The notes below the pieces were generated by a model. That model was not told the origin of the DNA. It saw only the letters and a program-made list of their open reading frames with translations, and did not search any database. A program made the translations under genes and the position numbers. From Candidatus Hydrogenedens sp. (GTDB taxonomy: Bacteria; Hydrogenedentota; Hydrogenedentia; Hydrogenedentales; Hydrogenedentaceae), in NCBI GenBank assembly GCA_035378955.1, contig DAOSUS010000042.1:1-25815 (forward strand): 25,815 nucleotides of DNA. Direction: 5' to 3'. This document shows positions 23,601-25,815 of this stretch, piece by piece. Each line of letters starts with the position of its first letter. Positions within the stretch are counted from its first letter, which is position 1.

Positions 23601-25645
23601 AATGCATTTGCAACAAAGTGAGCCAATCCTGCTAAATCATGAGGGACGGCATTGTATTCAGACAGATTACACACGCCATCATTATCTGCATCCCCGATAG
23701 CACCTAAAACTGTAGCTGCACTTGTATTGAAATCTGCCACATTTACATCAATACGGTCTTCTGGATTTAAGTAGGCATTAGCACTGTCAAATATTGCTTT
23801 CACAGCAGCAAGACTTGATGGTTCTCCTAATGTTAATAACCCCGTCATGGCTTTTTCGACTTTACCTAAATCTACAATCAAACCGATACCTTGTTCCACA
23901 GGTAAATTCCAATATTTCCTTGATAATCCATCCCAGAGCCGATTTAGATATACTTTAACGGCAACATTATTATGAATATAAGCACTGGCAACGATATCAT
24001 AGTGGAGTGTTGTCTGGCAGGCTAAAATCAAATCCTCAAGCAAAGCCTGAGCATAATCAATTATCCGATTCCCATCCAAATCTGTAGTATAGGGGTCTTT
24101 ACAGACAAGACATATAGGAGCCATCAGGGGAATGTTAATAGAAAGTTCATATAGATACTTCAACGATGCTGCGAATTCGGATTTAATTCCCTGCGGACAC
24201 TTTGGATTAAGCACAGCTATAATATAATTTTCACGAGTAGCGAAAGGCAATCCCGCATCCATTACTTCCCGGTATTCTTGCCGATTGCTAAGCCCATCTA
24301 AATCAATATCGGTATTGGGATTAAAAGGTTCTATCCATATTCCGAAACGGTTGATAACAAAGGGTATATAAGGTTTTGTCAAAACGGCACTCAATCTATT
24401 CTTAACGGTGGAACACATGGAAGAATCTAATAATAAAAGAGCAGTCACCAGATGTTCTACGGGTTGAAGTAGGCTGGCATACGCAGGTTCTGAACGGATA
24501 CCTCTCAAAGTTGTGTTATATGCATTTAGCAATTCCGAATGAAGAGGATGACCCGGATTACAATATACCTCTGCTAAAGGACCTACTTCCCATGCATCGA
24601 TCATCCCATTGTTATCAATATCACCAAATTCCCAGAATACACCCAAATAAGGATACAAAACACTTCCTTGTTCATCCAGAATGGGTAAAAGGGGACAATT
24701 GCTAGGAACATCGCCTCCCCCACCGGCTCCTGTGCCAATAATATAATATGCCCCATAAATAAATGTTCCATCTGCCATACCTGCCAGAGGATTCCAGACA
24801 TTATCATATATTGTATCGTTATCCACCAAGTCGATACTCAACGAACCATTTCCTGAAGGTGTTGAAACATATACCGTATATAAATCATTCCCTCCTTCCA
24901 CACGAAGAATTTCTGCTCCGTGGACATCTCCGCGAACATCCAATCGAAAATCGCTCTCATCTACCCCTCGAACTGCTTCTGAAAATTTTACTTGAAACGC
25001 AACTGTATCGCCCGCTGGGGGATTATCTGATATTATTTGAATAGCATCTACAAAAGGTGGGTCTGAATCTTTTAGCCATGCCCCATAAACCTGAGCCACA
25101 GCATTTTCCATAAGATATACATAGCCCTGTGCATTTAGATGGATGGGGTCTAACTCATTTTTGTTATTGGCTCCCATAGCCTGACGAGGACTAAACAAAT
25201 CTCTATAGCCGCCAGGGAAGTTGCCATATCCTTCATTAGCTCCCTGAGGTAAAACAGCATAGTTTTGTCCAATCCCTAAACTCGGGATTCCCCTAAGCGC
25301 CTGCATAGTTCCGAAACTGTGGATATAGGCAACGCGGTCCATACTTAGTGCCAAGTCTTTTTTACGTCGTTCAAGTTCGATAAACACATCATTCACATGA
25401 CGCTGGTATTCTCCTACCTGTTGAATGGTTGTCCAACCTAACCATGGGTACTGAGGGTTAAAAACAATAACGGGCACCACTTCCCAAACCCATAGTGCTA
25501 ATTGCGTGGGTTGCTCTACACCTGCAACATAAATGGTTACATCAAAGGGATTGAAAGGATTTGTATATGTTCCCCATGTATACCCTTCGGATATATTCAA
25601 AATAATCATATCCACAAATAGCAACACGAATATTGGGACGCACAT
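20690..25645 (-). CDS. Giant secreted multidomain protein (SGNH, Ig-like, calcium-loop repeats, P-domain, double EF-hand-like tail), 3' part
   Basis: The longest open frame in the window (1651 codons), but its first ATG is not the real start because the gene continues upstream in another frame past a one-base shift. Residues about 17-190 are the C-terminal part of an SGNH/GDSL esterase domain with the catalytic Asp-His motif DPIHLNAQG (D166, H169). Residues about 195-303 form an Ig-like domain. Residues about 317-1063 hold a tandemly duplicated unit of about 390 residues with Asp-rich calcium-type loops (such as DIDNNGMIDAWE, DADNDGVCNLSEY), and a third partial copy lies at about 1143-1329. 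Glu-Gly linkers occupy about 1091-1128 and 1333-1392. A proprotein-convertase-type P-domain follows at about 1393-1532. The C-terminal tail (about 1547-1651) has acidic loops D1553-E1564 and D1603-E1615. Expected location is the cell surface or medium; its substrate is unknown. Confidence 0.85.
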   Translation of the reverse strand: MCVPIFVLLFVDMIILNISEGYTWGTYTNPFNPFDVTIYVAGVEQPTQLALWVWEVVPVIVFNPQYPWLGWTTIQQVGEYQRHVNDVFIELERRKKDLALSMDRVAYIHSFGTMQALRGIPSLGIGQNYAVLPQGANEGYGNFPGGYRDLFSPRQAMGANNKNELDPIHLNAQGYVYLMENAVAQVYGAWLKDSDPPFVDAIQIISDNPPAGDTVAFQVKFSEAVRGVDESDFRLDVRGDVHGAEILRVEGGNDLYTVYVSTPSGNGSLSIDLVDNDTIYDNVWNPLAGMADGTFIYGAYYIIGTGAGGGGDVPSNCPLLPILDEQGSVLYPYLGVFWEFGDIDNNGMIDAWEVGPLAEVYCNPGHPLHSELLNAYNTTLRGIRSEPAYASLLQPVEHLVTALLLLDSSMCSTVKNRLSAVLTKPYIPFVINRFGIWIEPFNPNTDIDLDGLSNRQEYREVMDAGLPFATRENYIIAVLNPKCPQGIKSEFAASLKYLYELSINIPLMAPICLVCKDPYTTDLDGNRIIDYAQALLEDLILACQTTLHYDIVASAYIHNNVAVKVYLNRLWDGLSRKYWNLPVEQGIGLIVDLGKVEKAMTGLLTLGEPSSLAAVKAIFDSANAYLNPEDRIDVNVADFNTSAATVLGAIGDADNDGVCNLSEYNAVPHDLAGLAHFVANALNPSVRNNGGGCDGVESNNGEEPTQCPLLSIIDVEGQALYALFPELGSWANGDWDGNGMKDSWESALLADILCDNAYYLNYPARQKYTGNLYRLRGDTKYSIIRDYEHVLAILMTVSQSLADKITKTLGLSGFYYSFKMPPVDGEESCGPGGDPDNDQLSNKIEYNYVIDKGGTRGDYVYQAKTSAGGFNVDRCSGLCEPNQPICAPVDFDSLMRTLQKRIRELGFESQLGGYSFDPGSTDINGGYDEQALIIFPNGILDSDEFALINFYMTRAELNPISQQVCDGWNRNVSQMYSDLGGASGLINTLAPELHKILAAYMLLGDNNSIAVPIKAMTSAANAQGINLGVRIPNLSNYTRLPHIFAYDADPDGDGYSNLEEYQCFRLRSRCCYLQGATHSDWYPSPGQCIELEGEGTEEGIQEGFVEGEGIEEGIFEGEGTLEGIEEGEPINPCSIEPCSISCSNTEPVMSGFESALIAIYQNPLVNKDPETSDLDNNGIIDHIHARLVDTVLENPSLPIHCCVRSAYEINRILTEEWADEVQSVQPALFFLIPRNIAVRAIAGLMTLGEEATIRIITDQLENSTVPIPVPDIESFDRSSERFLAFNGDADLDGICNLGEYNAIVMGGGDPDIFIANALDNEITNDGGGCPPCEEGEGITEGMLEGIHEGITEGILEGISEGVMEGILEGVSEGEGVSEGNGDGEGLPTEGEIECLQYYPFDTPLLINDAEKVTSHIYVDKDFIVENVEVGVYLTHEELGQITIWLESPRGDRIYLASRLGGLSNSSYEKVIFDDTAESSISEGIPPYQGRYKPFQSLSPLIGKSSMGTWKLVTFDWVSGKKGRLLEWRLVFNRSCEFQWNSGNNDGRIWHSADTNHDWKIQLTELLRVIQFFNSGGFHVEQGTEDGYAPGPIGLKEGYPHHSDYNPQNWIIELGELLRLIQFFNYPDGYSQMSNSEDGFTPGNIGLRPNLN
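21470..21649 (-). repeat. xEG-type low-complexity linker before the P-domain
   Basis: The minus strand encodes residues about 1333-1392 of the giant protein, a run of ITEG, MLEG, IHEG, ILEG and VSEG tetrapeptides (12-bp degenerate units). The spacing logic resembles the PEG linkers of the GLUG/PASTA protein, but the variable positions favour Ile, Leu and Ser over Pro and Thr. It separates the third calcium-loop copy from the P-domain. Confidence 0.75.
22262..22375 (-). repeat. EEG/GEG-type low-complexity linker in the giant protein
   Basis: The minus strand encodes residues about 1091-1128, made of EEGI, VEGE and FEGEG tetrapeptides. It joins the second copy of the large repeat to a Cys-rich segment (NPCSIEPCSISC) and the third partial copy. 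It is a flexible acidic spacer, shorter and more diverged than the other linkers. Confidence 0.7.
22457..24697 (-). repeat. Tandem duplication of a ~390-residue calcium-loop unit
   Basis: Two copies are seen at the protein level. CPLLPILDEQG...GDIDNNGMIDAWE (from residue 317) matches CPLLSIIDVEG...GDWDGNGMKDSWE (from 707). DIDLDGLSNRQEY (446-458) matches DPDNDQLSNKIEY (834-846). DADNDGVCNLSEY (652-664) corresponds to DADPDGDGYSNLEEY (1047-1061). The offsets are 388-397 residues. The copies are well diverged, so the duplication is old. A further partial copy of the last segment lies at residues about 1143-1329 (DLDNNGIID, DADLDGICNLGEYN, ANALDNEITNDGGGC). Confidence 0.75.
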
Positions 25646-25815
25646 TTAAACAATGCTGAATAACATTTCTCAAATGCTGAACAGCGGTGTCAATTATGGC
25701 ATTCGTTTGTTCCCAAGAATAATGATATTTCCAGTTAACATTAATATCATTCCCACATAAACTAATATGAACAATGTCTATTGTAGGGTATTCGTTTAAT
25801 TTCTGAGTTATTTCT
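25542..25815 (-). CDS. SGNH hydrolase domain, 5' part of the giant gene (runs off the window edge, frameshifted)
   Basis: On the minus strand a frame open to the right edge encodes IDIVHISLCGNDINVNWKYH and, further on, NVRPNIRVAICGYDYF. The GND motif and following beta strand are typical of SGNH/GDSL hydrolase block III. After GYDY this frame loses sense and stops at 25542, while the adjacent frame continues with NISEGYTWGTYTNPFNPFDV and leads into the giant protein. Removing one T from the four-T run at 25602-25599 joins the frames as GYDYLNISEGYTWG. The upstream signal peptide and the GDS nucleophile block should lie beyond the window. Whether the shift is a sequencing or assembly error, a true mutation or recoding cannot be decided here. 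Confidence 0.75.
   Translation of the reverse strand, partial: EITQKLNEYPTIDIVHISLCGNDINVNWKYHYSWEQTNAIIDTAVQHLRNVIQHCLNVRPNIRVAICGYDYFEYIRRVYMGNIYKSFQSL

Noticed and set aside
25643..25645. ATG at 25645 as true start of the giant protein
   Set aside because: It directly follows an in-frame stop, lacks a ribosome-binding site or signal peptide, and the SGNH domain continues upstream in another frame.

Overview
The window is a chromosomal segment of moderate-to-low GC content from an uncultured Gram-negative-type bacterium. Long Glu-Gly/Pro-Glu-Gly linkers in secreted proteins, a duplicated acidic C-terminal tail on those proteins, and a sigma-factor-like domain fused to a membrane protein together resemble genomes of Candidatus Hydrogenedentes (NKB19) and the Lentisphaerae/Planctomycetes neighbourhood. 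That assignment is from recalled family resemblance, not from a search. No rRNA, tRNA, CRISPR array, transposase or phage gene is visible.

Layout. (1) Positions 1-284 are non-coding, with two short GC-rich inverted repeats and a strong minus-strand terminator. (2) 285-2921 (minus) encodes a secreted GLUG/PASTA protein with PEG linkers and a double EF-hand-like tail. (3) After a 440-base AT-rich gap comes a secreted C45-type Ntn hydrolase (minus), divergent from uvrB (plus) across a 130-base region with candidate back-to-back promoters. (4) A run of plus-strand genes follows: a sigma-like/transmembrane fusion protein, a membrane GGDEF diguanylate cyclase, L-threonine aldolase with a closely coupled MFS transporter, a PilZ protein, an alpha/beta hydrolase with a large unrecognised N-terminal region, an acyl-CoA dehydrogenase, a lipoprotein-type Na/Pi cotransporter with Ig-like and PhoU-like domains, and a zinc-dependent NAD-type alcohol/polyol dehydrogenase. 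(5) Convergent to these, a giant minus-strand secreted protein runs off the right edge. It contains an SGNH hydrolase domain, an Ig-like domain, a duplicated unit of about 390 residues rich in calcium-loop motifs, PEG-type linkers, a P-domain and the same C-terminal tail as the first protein. Its reading frame is interrupted by an apparent one-base frameshift at 25599-25602.

How the parts may work together. The two giant surface proteins at either end share the same C-terminal tail: two acidic loops whose first aspartates are exactly 50 residues apart in both proteins, each followed by an ELLR(V/L)IQ-x-FN helix and preceded at some distance by Glu-Gly linkers. The most attractive hypothesis is a surface sorting, anchoring or docking module, with a receptor or secretion machine lying outside the window. 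The GGDEF and PilZ proteins could form part of a c-di-GMP circuit. The PilZ, hydrolase and acyl-CoA dehydrogenase genes are closely spaced and probably co-transcribed, suggesting ester or lipid turnover. The remaining genes are housekeeping or metabolic genes without an evident shared pathway.
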